From NCBI GenBank assembly GCA_958450365.1, contig CAUEEP010000888.1:124501-188500 (forward strand): a stretch of 64,000 bases of DNA. Direction: 5' to 3'. Each line of letters opens with the position of its first letter. The stretch's first letter is position 1. Below are positions 34,711 through 46,659 of this stretch, piece after piece. This DNA comes from Mesorhabditis belari (lineage: Eukaryota; Nematoda; Chromadorea; Rhabditida; Rhabditidae). A program made the translations under genes and the position numbers. Under the pieces are notes generated by a model that saw nothing but the letters and a program-made list of their open reading frames with translations, did not search any database and was not told the origin of the DNA.

Positions 34711-37700
34711 TAGTATATAGTAGTTACCGAACTCTATAAATAATTCATGGTACAGTTACCGTATCCTAAAACCCATCAATTGCTGATCTTCTTTCCCCTA
34801 ACTCCAGCTTCAACATTCAAATCAATCGCGATCTTTTCTCTCAAGCGGTCCAGTTTTTCACCCTCTCTCCATCAAGGTCCATTCATTGAATGCCATTGTA
34901 AAATGGGGGTTGATCGGGGGCTTTTCTTGCCCCGCAAAAACCTCATCTAAAATGCTCACTTACAAAGGATCTTGGTCATTTCTCCCATTCGTACCAATTT
35001 TTTGTGCCCATTCTTTTGGTGGGAAGGCTGAACGCGCCATATGGTGTCGTTTGGATGTAAAGAAAGGGATTTCGATGCATATTCAAGGTGAATTGAATCG
35101 GTAATTTGTATCCATTAAAGGCAAATTGATTTGGATTTGTTTTGAGTGTGACGGGAAAGGTTTGAGAAAATAAGACTGAGGAAAATTTGAAGAAAATTCA
35201 GCAGCCTTGTGGAGACTCCACTTTTGGTTTTGATCGATTGAACTTCTTGATCAGAAAAGTTTCAGAAACTGGATTCAATTTCGTTCTTGGATTACAAAAC
35301 TTAACAAGGAAAAGTAAGAAATTGAAAAAATTAAACCTTTTTCAAAAAGTTTTGCATTAAAATTGAGATTCATGATTGAGTTAAGAGTCAACTTTTTTGA
35401 AAAAATTCGAATCGATTCAGGATCTTTAAACTCTTCATCTCTGATTCCCTGAATCATTTTATTGTTTAGTATATCAATAATGTAGTCTAAAATATATAAA
35501 AGCGTTACCAAAAAGACTAGATTGATGAATTTGAGCTTTTTCGAAGACTTGGAACATTTTTGAGGAATTTGAGACCGAATCCAAAGTAAAAAGATGGTAA
35601 AAAGTGTTAAGCCACTAGGCTATAACAGGAAAATACCGAAAGTTTTTAAAAATTATTAAATGCTTTACTGCTAAAGTCTATTTTATGACTGAATGAATAA
35701 AATAAAAGTGAAAATCGTTGTCACATTGTGACACATTAGCTTCTTTGCCCGGTTCTCGATTTGGCGAAAGAAAGGGAATGTTTTGGCATCTTTTTACCTA
35801 TAATCCTCTAATTTGATTAGTGAAAAGAGAATTGGGAAATGTCTTGCACTCAACACGACAAAACCATTAGAAAAAAATTATTTGATAGTTTGTAAGTTTG
35901 TAAGTTTTGAGTTTTTTTAAGTTCTTCTTGAGTAAATGATTCTCTAGTTAAATTGGATCACTTCTATCATGATTAACTAGGAAAGGCACAAACTCAAGGT
36001 GAGCTTTAAATACTTTAAAAGGCTCCTTCCTAGCGAAGAAATGGATAAAGGCGAATGGATAACCCGTTAGGCTTCTGCCCACAGTTCGGGACCTGATGCG
36101 GCTTTTTGTTTTTGTTTTTTTTTGGGAGCAACTTCTAGCATTTTGCAGCTAATTGAATTATAAGTAAGGAAAAGCTTTGTTAGCAACTAGTTATTTTCAA
36201 CAAGCAACCCTGATCTACCCATTCTAACGCATTCAAATTGTTACGGTACCCGTTTCCCCACCCCCATTTCCCCTTGAAATCCATTACGTCACGTGCTTCT
36301 CAGTTTCTTACTTTTCTTTTCTCATTCTTTTCTTCACTTAATCTTCTCCGGGTTTGCGCCAAAAAATTTGCATACTCATAAGCATATTCACTCAATAGAC
36401 AAAGGCCAAAACGGGAAAGGATCGCGGGAATTTGTGCGCGCAACCGTGAACAATGACCCTAGTATGAAAATTGACTTGATGGGCAAAAAAGAAAAGAAAT
36501 GAGGGGCGATCAGTCAAAATTTCATGGTCGTTTCAAGGAATGAGACAATTCCGCTGTTTGAATGTTTTGGCTTTCAAAATGAGCTCAAGATTCGAGCTAA
36601 TATTGAACTTTCTTAAAAGTTGAAAGAGTTTACGAAAAACTTATCATAAATTTGCTTAAGAGGCTCAAGAATCTTAAGAATTGAAATCTCAAGAATAATC
36701 TCAAGAAGCTTAAGAATTGAAAGCAGTTTTTAAAGTTAGTTTAGACTTGGATTTCCTCAGCCTAAACACAAATCAAACTCACTAGTTGTCTGTCTGTCTG
36801 AGCTTGGCTTGGATTCTCGGAATTGGTCAAAATCCTGATCACTAAGCTGATCACATTGCCCATTTACAAATTTAATAAGCTAGCTTTATCTAATGTTCAT
36901 CCACTCTCTAAACTCATGCCAATGCATGATCTTCCCTTTCATTCAGCTCTCCCACTGTGCTCCCCTTCCCCCTTCCCCTTTCCCTTTCCCGTTTCCAGTC
37001 ACCCAGTGGGTGATTGTGTCATTTCCTTGTGCAAACAGAATCTTCATCCCTTGATCCTACCCAAATAGGCTAAATACCGTATTTGTCTTTCCTTTTTTCT
37101 TCTTTAGAGTTTCCAACGGTTTGAGGCCAAATACCAGCACTTGACAAGTCAAGCGGAAGCCCTTTGATCAAGGAAAAGGTGGAATTGTTTGAAAATGGTA
37201 TGGGTGATGGCTTCAAAAATAGAACGACTCCCAGGATTGAAGGATTTAACAGAAATGGTAGGGATTTCTTCCAAAAACTTTAGAACAGTACTATTTTTCG
37301 TTTCAAGGTACGGCAAAAAGTTCCATGAATATTCAAAAACAAGAGACAAAGTGCATCAAGGTTTTCCAAGACATTTAGCTTTTTAAAGACTAGGTTTCTT
37401 AAAATTTTCTATATTTTGCAAATGAAAAGCTTACTCTTTACAACTTAAAAGTTCCATTGAAATTTTGCCAGCTTTTCAAACGATCAAAAGAACATCTGCC
37501 GGCTGGAATCATGGGAAAGACAACGAAAATCATGAATGAATCTCTGGAAAAGAAGGAAATTTTGAGCAAATATATGAGAATATGAAAATAAACTTGAAAT
37601 ATAATGATTTTGAGTCAACATATCATGAAAATGAAGCCTTGAAACATTGAGATTTTAAGAGAAAACGAGAAATTTTTCTAATGAAAACTAGAGAAAGCAA

Positions 37701-39104
37701 GTCCAGCTGTGAACTTAGGGGAAATCGATTGAGTGAGGAGAAAATGAGTTTAGGAAAAATACAACCAAATTTAAGGCAGAAACCACTAAAACTAAATCAT
37801 CTTGGTTTTACAGTAGCATAAATATGTAGAATTTGTAGCATAAATACTGACAAATTTAGAAGAAAAATTGTTCCCGGAAATTTGGGCATAGCGACGCCAA
37901 AAACGGCGAAGCTGGATTAGTGGCTCGTGGTCCCTTGTCCTTTACCTATTACAATAAGGAAGCGTACTCTTATACCAAAGGGATATGCCAGGTCGCGTAC
38001 GATTAGACGGCCGTACAAAGAACACGTCGCTAGTCAGTCACTTAGGGATTTCTTTTTTGCTTTGTAGATGGCACAAAAAGGAGATTCAGCTATAAATTTG
38101 TGCCCGGAGGTTTTCTGGGTCGGGGAATCGATTGGAGCTATTCATTTTTGTTGAATCTACCAATTGGAACTCGGATTTTATTGATCTGGACTTTCAGAGA
38201 AACTCAGAAACATTAGCTTATTTTGGAAAGAAGATTCGGACCAAAAACTTCATCAAAAATCATAATATTATCTCTAAACAAGTTATGAATCTTTAAAGCG
38301 CGATTACTCATTCAAAAACCGCAGATAATTCTAAAAGTCGAATAAGAGCCGGCCATTATCATTGTCTTCACAACGATTCCCCTCCCATTTCCCTTCTCTT
38401 CAGTTGAAACCAAGGATCTCTCGTCAACAGCTTTGTTTCCTTGACATCGTCTCTTCACTCATTCCTCTCAATGACGACAAACAAATGATGCAGAGCTCGT
38501 TTACACACTTCAAATAGGATTGTAAGATAAGAACAATCTAAATTCGTATCTGCTCAAAAATCAGATTTTCCAAATTGTAATCACCGAGCTGATTGGTGAT
38601 TTCACTTCCCTAATTCACAGTAAACAGCAGAAAATGTGCCACGTGAAAAGCATGACCTTTCAAACCAAACCAAAGTCATTCCAAGGCATCAATGGTCACT
38701 AAAGATCATCTTTTGTGTAGTCTTCAAGTGAAGCTGATCTTTTCTAAACTTTTGCATCTAGCGCAGTGATCTGTTAGCTATCTGTTTGGTAAAAAGGAAA
38801 AAGAGTAAGCCGATTTCATCTGCTAGCCTATAGATTCCATTAGAAGCTCTTTGGGTTACTGTAACGTTTACTAACTGGGATATGGGTTACGGTAGCCGAA
38901 GCCAGCTTTAGAAACTTCTTGGCTACTATAACATCACTAACAGGATACGGTAGCCGGGTCGCGCTTTAAGGTTAGGCAATCGAATCAGTATTCGGGAAAT
39001 TTATGGTCTCAAATTTGAAACAACCAATCCTGCCTTGATTATGGTTGACAAGGGAAGCCAATTGAATAGACTGGCAAAATAGCATAAGCCATAGACGATT
39101 CGAC

Positions 39105-39543
39105 GCAGAATTTCACGCTGACAAGGAAACTCTTTGAAGTTACATTTCAGGAGCAACCTGCTTCCGAAGTACAAACATCCTCTGGTTAAGGGCGTCCCAA
39201 AACTGCTTTCAAATCCTATTTATCACAAGCCGTTTTCGAGATATAAGTCTTCAAAGTTTCGGTCACTTCCGACAAACAGCAAGCTAGCCTACTTAAGGCC
39301 TTGACGCTGAGTCGACTCCGTGCCTTGGTGGCCCAGTGGGTATGTGTTGCACTGTTAGACTCGCATCTGTGTTTTTTACCCTGGTTCGAATCCTCTCGCT
39401 GGCAAAACTTTTTTGCTTCTTTACTAAGGTATAAAAAGGCTCATTTATGTTTGTAAAGGCTTTAGGACTAGGTGTTTGCACTTCGGAAACAGATCGCTCC
39501 TGAAATGTAACTTCAAAGGGTTTCCCTTTCAGCAAGATTCTGC
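39105..39543. mobile_element. TIR element with a tRNA-like core
   Basis: Ends starting GCAGAATTTCACGCTGACAA and ending CAGCAAGATTCTGC pair, together with an inner block GTTACATTTCAGGAGC and its complement. Between them, 39330-39410 carries TGGCCCAGTGG (A-box-like) and GGTTCGAATCC (perfect B box) about 55 bp apart. The right end is followed by a stretch that is repeated inverted at about 39835-39895, so a second partial element is fused to it. Confidence 0.7.
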
Positions 39544-39739
39544 TTGAGCAAGATAAACGGCACTCTTTCAAAAGTTATAGTCATTTAAAGTTTTGTAGTT
39601 TTAGGTTTAAATAGCTTGTATATTGCAAAACCTAAAAAGGAAAACAAAAAATCACTTGACGGATTTGAAAACGGGTGGTCTTGCCTTGTCTGCTAACCCA
39701 TTACCACTCGGTCACCACCACACCGCTTCCGGTCTGGAA

Positions 39740-39930
39740 AGCTCACAGTTGTTAGAAGACATCCAGTTGACCATCTCTTTTAAGGCGGGTTTTTTAAGGA
39801 CTTAAGCTCTGCTTTTTAAAACTCCTAACAAAACTATAAACGCGTATAACTTTTGACAGAGTGCCGTTTAGCACGGAAAGCAGAATCTTGCTCACAGTTG
39901 TTAGAAGACATCCAGTTGACCATCTCTTGT
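39740..39930 (+). repeat. 38 bp direct duplication around an insert
   Basis: GCTCACAGTTGTTAGAAGAC, continuing through CATCCAGTTGACCATCTCTT, occurs at about 39742 and 39891. The roughly 110 bp between them ends with an inverted copy of the neighbouring TIR-element end. Confidence 0.7.
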
Positions 39931-40613
39931 GAGTTTGATTCGATTTGTTCCTGATTTTTATATTTTTCTTCAAACTATTCAACTTTGAACTCTGAACACT
40001 AAACTCTTTTCTCTGCAAAAATCGTCAGACCCAAATCAGAATCAAAGAACATTCGAAATCCCACAATTTACAACCACTTATGGGGATCTGTTGGCCATAA
40101 AATACACACCTTCAAAAGGACTTTCGCCTAGATTTTTTTTCCTTCTCTCAGCTCTACCCCTTGTTAGTGATATCAGACAAAAATCTGGTGTCGGGAGAAA
40201 GTGAATCTTTTTTGCCTTCTTTTGCCTTTTTCCCAACCTGATAAGCATTTGGCCCATTTACTCAGTGCTTCCCTCCCTCATTTTTCCCAAAGCCAATAAT
40301 TCTTAACGAGAAGTGTTTTGAGGGAATGTCTACACTTGTATATTTGTTTATTTTATTGGTATTTTGCGAGAAAACCTGCGTTTACTAAAGCAAAAAGTGT
40401 AAACAACTTGGTAACAGATAATTTTTGCCTTGAGTTTTTAAAAGTTTTACATATTGGAACATTTCTAATTGGCTTATTATTGCCGGTCTAACTTTAAACA
40501 TCAATTTTCCATAAGAGCTACGTTTCTGCTTCATTTATTCTTATTCTTTATCCAAATGATTCTATCAATTGCTTCATCTTTTTCTCAGCTTAGAACTTTT
40601 CTCAACTTGTTTC

Positions 40614-40777
40614 AGGTAATTTAACTTACATGTGAGCATCAAAAGCAACGGCGTCTCTTTCTTCGACTCTTTCTTCTATAATTTGATCGAAGTATATCAT
40701 TTTTGCATAGTATTGCATAAACTATAAAATCTCTAACGCTTTTTTTAACGTAAAATGTCCAATTCACTATTTCAGGC
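40614..40777 (+). promoter_or_regulatory. Possible ATF4-type leader with two upstream ORFs
   Basis: CTTGTTTCAG ends at 40615 and CACTATTTCAG at 40775; both look like acceptors that could receive a spliced leader. If the first is used, the leader holds a start-stop uORF (ATGTGA, 40630-40635) and then an ATG at 40755. That second uORF runs out of frame across the main start (40778), crosses the first intron and stops at about 41118-41120, giving 45 codons. One short uORF followed by one overlapping uORF is the arrangement that controls ATF4 translation under stress. If the second acceptor is used, both uORFs are removed. Confidence 0.45.
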
Positions 40778-43700
40778 ATGCAATCAGGCGCCTTCGAACC
40801 AGACGATCTATTCAAGCGGGGTGGACTCTTCTCTTCGCTTATTGGATTTAAAAAGAAAGCAAATAAAGGTACTGAAATTGAATCATTGAATAAATGAATA
40901 TCATTCAAAAACGTATTCTCCAGTAAATTTTCGTTCATTGATCTTTTTTGCTTAAGAAAGTAGCCCCATTGACCAAAGGGCATTGGACGCTCACAGGAAA
41001 AGATAAGGATTGATTGATCCGGCTCAGTTTAGTTTTCATCATTCTATTTGAAAACAATTTCTATCATTACTAAATATTTTTTTTTGATTTTTCCAGATTA
41101 TCAATCTTTCCCTTTTCTAGCCCCACCCTCTCGTCAGTCATCGATCGATCAGCCACTTCCAGCTGGCTGTTCGACAAGTCGCGAAGAGCCGAGAGTTTTC
41201 CAACCATTACCACAAATCTCACTACAAGTTGCCGAGGAACAGACGCCGATTGTGCAACAAGTCAGTTTTATTATACTAATTTTCATTCTATATCTTGCTG
41301 TTGAGTTTACGAGTTTGCAATCAGATTGCCAGTTTACCGATTGGACTTTTATCAATGGCTTTGTGCCGATTGAAAGCCACTTTGTTCTTTCTTTCCATTC
41401 TTTTTTGCTTGAATCTTGATCTGAAAGTTTTCCTTTAAAATCTGTGCCAAAAAGAATTAACTCTTGAATCTTTCTTGAAAGTTTTGAAAGTCAACCTCAT
41501 GTAGTAGATTTTTGTCGGTAAACAACTCTAAAACCATTTCTTTCCCACTTCATGGGCCCGCTAGATCAGCTAGCTAGGTCTCAGAGTCTGACTTAAAACC
41601 TGTCAGGGCTTTAGCCTGACTTAGTCAAGGGTTTTCCAACCATTGCCCCAAATTTCACTACAAGTTGCCGAGGAACAGACACCGATTGGGCAATAGGTTA
41701 GCCATACGTTGCTTTTTGATCTTACTATTATTAGATTGGTAACTTGAAAGTTGGTACACTTATTCATCGCACTTTTTAAAATAACGAGTGCGCCAATTAA
41801 TCTACAGTTTTTACCAATAAAAAGGCCCATTTATTCTCTAAAAAAGGCTTTTGACAGATTTAGAAAAGCTCCGGTTTTGTAGGTTTCTAGGGGGCAAGAA
41901 GTTGAGGAATCAAAAATGATGAACACTCGATGAAGCAATTTGAGCACTTTCTTCCACGTAAACCTATTTGAGTGTCAAGAAAAAACAGATAGAGCATGAA
42001 AAGTTAGGCATGCAGCCGAATTCTTAGCGCGATTTGTCTAATTGCTTTAGTTATCTGTCTGTTTAAAGGATTTTCAAAAAAAACTTGAGCTTCTGCTCAA
42101 ATTTGTTTCAAAAGTTACCCAAATTTGCTTAAGTATCTTTTAAATTAGATAATATATAACTTTTCGAGAAGTCTAATTCTTATTACGTATTAAATATGTT
42201 TTATGGAGAATACGAAACATTGTACCAACATTCAAGTTGCCAATCTAATAGATTGAACCTACTTTAAACCATTATACCGATTGAATCTCATCCTGACAAA
42301 CCTCCTTGTCTAGAATCTTAAAATTCTCTTGATACAGTTAAAGTGCCAAGAAAGGTTAATTCTTGAGAGCTTTCGTTCTAATATTCGATTTCTATTGTAC
42401 TATTCAACCTTCTATTTCAGCTGAACAAGTCTAAAACAAAGCTTTCGAGCTTTTTTGAGTTTTTCGATACAGAATTGCAAATTTGCTAACAGTGATTGTC
42501 AGGGAAAATCTGCAAAACTTCGAAAAATCCCAGCTAAAGATGTGGGTTTCCATCGGTTTTAAACACAACTTTCCCCAGAATGAGCTTAATAAGTTTATAA
42601 TCAAAATCTAACTTAAAACTTATCACTGAAACCCGCCAAAAATTCTGAAAAAGTTTAATACTTGCCTGCTAGATAGGTCAATTTAAAAAGCTAATTAATT
42701 TTATAAACAAACGTTTTCTAAGAGAATCTTTCTAAAGCAATTTTTCTTTTTTCTTTCCACCCAGTAATTCCTCTAACTGAATTCGTGCCAAATACACAAA
42801 CAATTTCTGAGATTGACGTGCTCAATTCGTTTTCTGTAAGATTTTAACGACATCTTATCGCACCGCTCAAAGTTCAGCGACAAGGGAAAAGATTTTTTTG
42901 AGCTTTTCGAGAAAGTACTGCAAATTTGCCAACAGTGATTGAGGGAATATCTGCAAATTTCAAAAAATTCCAACTAAAAATGTGGTAGAAGACAGAAAAT
43001 TTGGCTTTCCAGCGGTTTTAAACACAATTTTTGAAAATCCAAAAAATTTCGTGAACTCAAACCTTTGACAAGAGTTTATCTTTCAAAAAAGCCAAAAAAC
43101 TTCTCGAAAGACTTAGTCATCCTTGAGTAAACCAGTCTCTTTTCCACCTCTCTCAACCAATCCATCTTATTTCTCTTGCATCACTTTACTTCACTCTCGA
43201 AAACATTTGACCACATGGGTTTGTTTTGCAATCATTTTTTTGAAAACCTGTTTAAAATCATTTCCTGAAATCCTCATTTCTTTCAGCAACGGCCAAACGA
43301 AAGAACTCCGTTCGATATCTATCGAGAGATTGTTTCGGAAGTTGAGCACTTCGAGAGAAGCTCCACGGTTGGTTCTTAGCTTTTACAAGTTAAAACTTAC
43401 CCAGTACTTTATTGAATTTTATTTTAGCCTTATCTGTTTTGTAAACATTTATCTATTTTTGAACTGTTGAGCCAAAATGAAAGCAACTTGTTTTATTAAC
43501 AACTAAATTTCACAATTTTGTACTTAGAAAAGGGTCAATTGAAAGTCAGATTCAATAGTTTTAGCTTAACTAGACATAACCAGTCGAACCTGGCTAAATT
43601 TTTGACTTTACAAATTGTACATTAAATAGTAGGATAGGCCAGGCAAGTGCCAAGCCAAAAGCCAGATTTGAAGTTGTAAACTATGAGTTGTCCATTGATT

Positions 43701-44980
43701 TCTAGGACAGACCAGGCAAGGACCAAGCCAAAAGCCAAATTTGGCTATACGGTAGACCCAGTCCACAAAAAGTACCTGGGCATGCCAGCGTGAAGCTGGT
43801 TTAACGACCATTCTTACAAAAATTCAACTTTCAGGCCACCCCAATTTCCGAATTCTCGATCCATTCCCCGTCTTCACTTTCTCCTCAACTTCCCCCGCAT
43901 CTCCCACAAATGGATCCAATGATGGGCTATCATCAACCCCTTCAACAAGAGCAACAATTCTTCCCGACTTGGTCAAACCTTCTCCCGCCAAATCACCCAA
44001 ATTTGGACTATCAATCGATGACAATGCAGAAATATCAACAATGTCCATTCATGCAACAGGTGAGGGAATCTTAGGAATACGGCAATCGAAGCTAACGTAA
44101 AATTTGAGTGATATACCTTTTACCGCAAGATCCTTAAAACTTTGGAGCTGAAAGGTTTCCCCTTTTTAATCACACTACACAAGTTAACCATTGACACTTG
44201 AAAGCTCAGCTCTTTTAACAAACATAAACTCATCAACTTATTTATCAACAAAGAAATATTTCTCAATTCTTTAGGTGAGCTCTTTGGATGCTCCGCCAGC
44301 CTATCCGGGAATGGTGCCACAGTTCTCGCAAATGTCCCCCGAAACATCAAAGATGTCGATAATCCCCCCATCACCGTTTCCCTATTTCCCACCACCACTT
44401 CAACAATATCCGCTTCTTGATGTGAAAGATGAACCACTTGAGGCAAAGGTTTGAAATATTATTTAAATATTAATATTTCTAAATCTAGTTACTCAATGCT
44501 CTCCAGACGCAGGCCCCCATAGAAGAATTTGTAAAACTAATTGTAAGGGCTGTGAAGAATGAGGAAGCACAACCGCTAGACGAAAGCCCGGAAGTGATCT
44601 TGCAAAGGAAAAGACAGCAGGTAACAAAAAAGTTTGGTTGGAATCTGTGCAAAAAATGCTTTGTCAAACTTTTCTACAAGTTTTGATTTCAACAATAGTT
44701 CTCCAGAAGCCAGGCTTGAGCTTATCTTCTGTCCTGGTTTGGCCTGACTTACCCGCTCAAGGATATCTGCACTAGTGGACCAGTTTTGAATCAAAACAAA
44801 TTTCAGAACAATGCAGCCGCAGCCCGATATCGAAAACGGCAACGTGAAGCGAAACAAAACGCCGGTGATGAGCTGCAAGACCTTTTGGATCGAAATCAAG
44901 AATTGAAAGGAACAGTCGATAGGATGCAGCTGGAGATCGAATTGTTGAAGAGAGCCGTGTTATCGGGTAGATCGGAATGA
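40778..44980 (+). CDS. atf-4: ATF4-like bZIP transcription factor
   Basis: Exons: 40778-40868, 41097-41260, an uncertain one at 42765 or 42812 to 42835, 43287-43367, 43835-44059, 44275-44448, 44507-44620 and 44807-44980, giving about 450 residues. The N-terminal part is Pro/Gln-rich (SLSPQLPPHLPQMDPMMGYH; PSPFPYFPPPLQQYP), typical of an activation region. The bZIP spans the last two exons: basic region KRQQ then NNAAAARYRKRQREA, followed by LQDLLDRNQELKGTVDRMQL with leucines in heptads. The N-x-x-A-A-x-R-Y-R signature places it with the ATF4/ATF5 group; the symbol follows the Caenorhabditis gene and is an inference. The acceptor at 42765 would break the frame after exon 2, whereas one at 42812 keeps it. 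Introns hold a MITE and duplicated fragments. Confidence 0.75.
41625..41696 (+). pseudogene. Duplicated exon fragment in intron 2 of the ATF4-like gene
   Basis: The sequence repeats the end of exon 2 (VFQPLPQISLQVAEEQTPI) with a few changes and ends in CAATAG directly before GTTAGC. It has an acceptor (GACTTAG) in the right phase to follow exon 2, so inclusion would end translation. It may be a dead duplicate or a poison exon. Confidence 0.5.
41731..42248. mobile_element. Mariner-type MITE, about 520 bp
   Basis: TTAGATTGGTAACTTGAAAG and CATTCAAGTTGCCAATCTAA form the ends, flanked by TA. The interior (GAGGAATCAAAAATGATGAA; TGAAAAGTTAGGCA) is shared with 60350-60450. It lies in intron 2 of the ATF4-like gene. 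Confidence 0.8.
42420..42975 (+). repeat. Local duplication in intron 2 of the ATF4-like gene
   Basis: About 140 bp from 42435 (GAGTTTTTCGATACAGAATT) recurs from about 42890 with roughly 80 percent identity by eye, just after exon 3. Together with the duplicated exon fragment it suggests repeated local copying within this gene. Confidence 0.5.
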
Positions 44981-45332
44981 ATGTATGGCTTGATGTTTAT
45001 TCTTTTTTTTTTGCTTTATTTCTTGCATGTACTGGTACAAAGTCTTAGTTATCTTTTTTTTGTTTGGATTTTAGGTTTTAATTTTCATTTTGCTAGCTCA
45101 CAAATCAGGGTACTCCTTTTTTTCTATGATGCATGGTTTCTGTAAAAAGTTTTTGGATAAATGAATTGAATGAAGTGATTGACTTGGTTTAAATGCACCT
45201 CACAGCTAATACGTTAGTTTTTAGCTTTGAAAGTTGGAAAGCACTCCACTTAGATTAGATATTAAACAAGCATGAAGCGTTTGATAATATTGTAAAGATC
45301 ATGTCTAATAAAGTAAAGTAAGGAATGGCAAA

Positions 45333-45400
45333 GAAAGGGGATTGAACCTTCGCCTTTTTGCTTTTTGAGCCTTTAATAACTGAGCTATCCGGTATTTCGT
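45333..45400 (-). repeat. tRNA-like repeat
   Basis: On the minus strand, GATAGCTCAGTTATTAAAGG is followed by AAGGTTCAATCCCCTTTC. It resembles the repeat at 23632-23735, and the outer stem does not pair. Confidence 0.45.
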
Positions 45401-45528
45401 TATTTCGTTACTTTTCAAGACTAAGTTAGTATTAAAAGTATTAGCTGAATTCTTTAGTTAGTTGGATTTCTTTCAAACTCCTAAAGTAACAGTATCTTTA
45501 AGGTAAACAAGTTGAAATCGTCAGTGCT

Positions 45529-46221
45529 ATGCAAAAAGTAGCTCCAAAAATAGATTTACTTACAGCCACCCGTAAAAAGGAGCAAACTGGAGACAAAGAG
45601 GAAAACGATGAACGAAAAGAATATGATCAGCTTGATGAAAGAAGAAAACAAGTACGTTCAAGATCAAAGTTTAAGATCAAAGCTCAAGACCATTCAAAGT
45701 TAGCATGAAATAGTTAAAAGACATACCGTAAATACTGTAATATTACCCCACCCCCATAATGACGGTGCGGAGCGTTGCGTAGTCTAGCTTTGGACGCATT
45801 TTCGACACTGGTTTATGCTACAATGCGCGCTTAGGTATCAAAAAATAGCTGAAATTCAGGGCTATTTTTTGATACCAAAGACGCATTTTTTAAAATTACG
45901 GGTGCTTTGCAAAAAATGAAATACTAAAAAACTTTTGCGACTACGCGACTGTACGAGGCGGTGGAGTACTATTACAGTATTTACGGTAGTTATCTCATGT
46001 TAAAAAGCAATATTTAACTTGATATTGTAAATTTTCAAGCAATATTTAACTTTTAGAACAAAGCCGCCTCAGCAAGGTATCGTCGCCGAAAGGCTGAGAG
46101 TTCCAAAGAGGCTAGAAACAAGTTGAAAAGGCTAATGACCGAAAAGCAGAAATTAAAAGAGAATGTTGACTTGTTACATTCAGAGATTGGTATTTTGAGA
46201 CAAAATCTCAAAGAGATTTGA
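45529..46221 (+). CDS. Small bZIP protein next to the ATF4-like gene
   Basis: Two exons (45529-45651 and 46057-46221) join in phase 0 to 95 residues. The first runs from MQKVAPKIDLLTATRKKE to DQLDERRKQ, the second is NKAASARYRRRKAESS followed by a leucine-zipper-like stretch (LKRLMTEKQKLKENVDLLHS). The exon boundary falls at the same place in the basic region as in the ATF4-like gene (KRQQ|NN versus RRKQ|NK), so the two share ancestry. There is no activation domain. It may act as a partner or a competitor of the ATF4-like factor. Alternatively exon 46057-46221 could be an alternative last exon of that gene, since phases match. The ATG at 45529 is the first in frame after a stop at 45499. Its intron holds a hairpin MITE. 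Confidence 0.6.
45726..45986. mobile_element. Hairpin-ended MITE in the small bZIP intron
   Basis: CCGTAAATACTGTAATATTA and its inverted partner (TATTACAGTATTTACGG) form the ends. Internally AGGTATCAAAAAATAGC pairs with GCTATTTTTTGATACC. The ends resemble, but do not equal, those of 17906-18123 and 49518-49741. Confidence 0.7.
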
Positions 46222-46659
46222 TTTGAAACCGATTTTGACTAGAAATTCTCATAGTTTTCAGTTTTTGCACAAGTTTTTCGCTGAATTTTGATTGAAAAGT
46301 CAACTCAAGAGATCGTAAGACCTTTGCATTTTCTTGTCATTTTAAAAGGCTTGGCTCAATAAATCTTGCCATTTACGCAAAAAAATGTGCCAATGATGAA
46401 ATTTCTTCAAACTTTCGTCACCTTTTTCTCACCGGTCACTCAAAATCTCCAATTTCCAGCTGTCTGTTAAAATTTGCCTTATCATTTTCATTTTTTTTCG
46501 CATTTTTTCTCAGCTTTCCCGTACCACCTCATAAATTTTATTTACAACAGGTCACCGGGAAAACTTTACGATGGGACAGATTTCGTTGAAAGTCGATTGA
46601 ATAAATCAGAAAATGGGGGCGAAGAAATATTGGATTGGGGAATATGAAATGGCAATAAA

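Larger units (their letters stand above)
26620..40610. other. About 14 kb without a recognisable gene
   Basis: I read both strands for signal peptides, family motifs and phase-compatible exon chains and found none. Open frames up to about 128 codons (for example 31600-31986, minus) lack splice context and look fortuitous. The stretch holds the repeats listed separately (28561-29004, about 32280-32370, 34538-34710, 39105-39543, 39740-39930) but is less repeat-laden than the flanks. Between a TRIM-like gene and a transcription factor gene, it could hold distal regulatory sequence or unrecognised RNA genes. Confidence 0.5.

Noticed and set aside
40639..40983. 114-codon minus-strand frame opposite exon 1 of the ATF4-like gene
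   Set aside because: It overlaps the leader and exon 1 of a phase-consistent gene model and shows no family motif.
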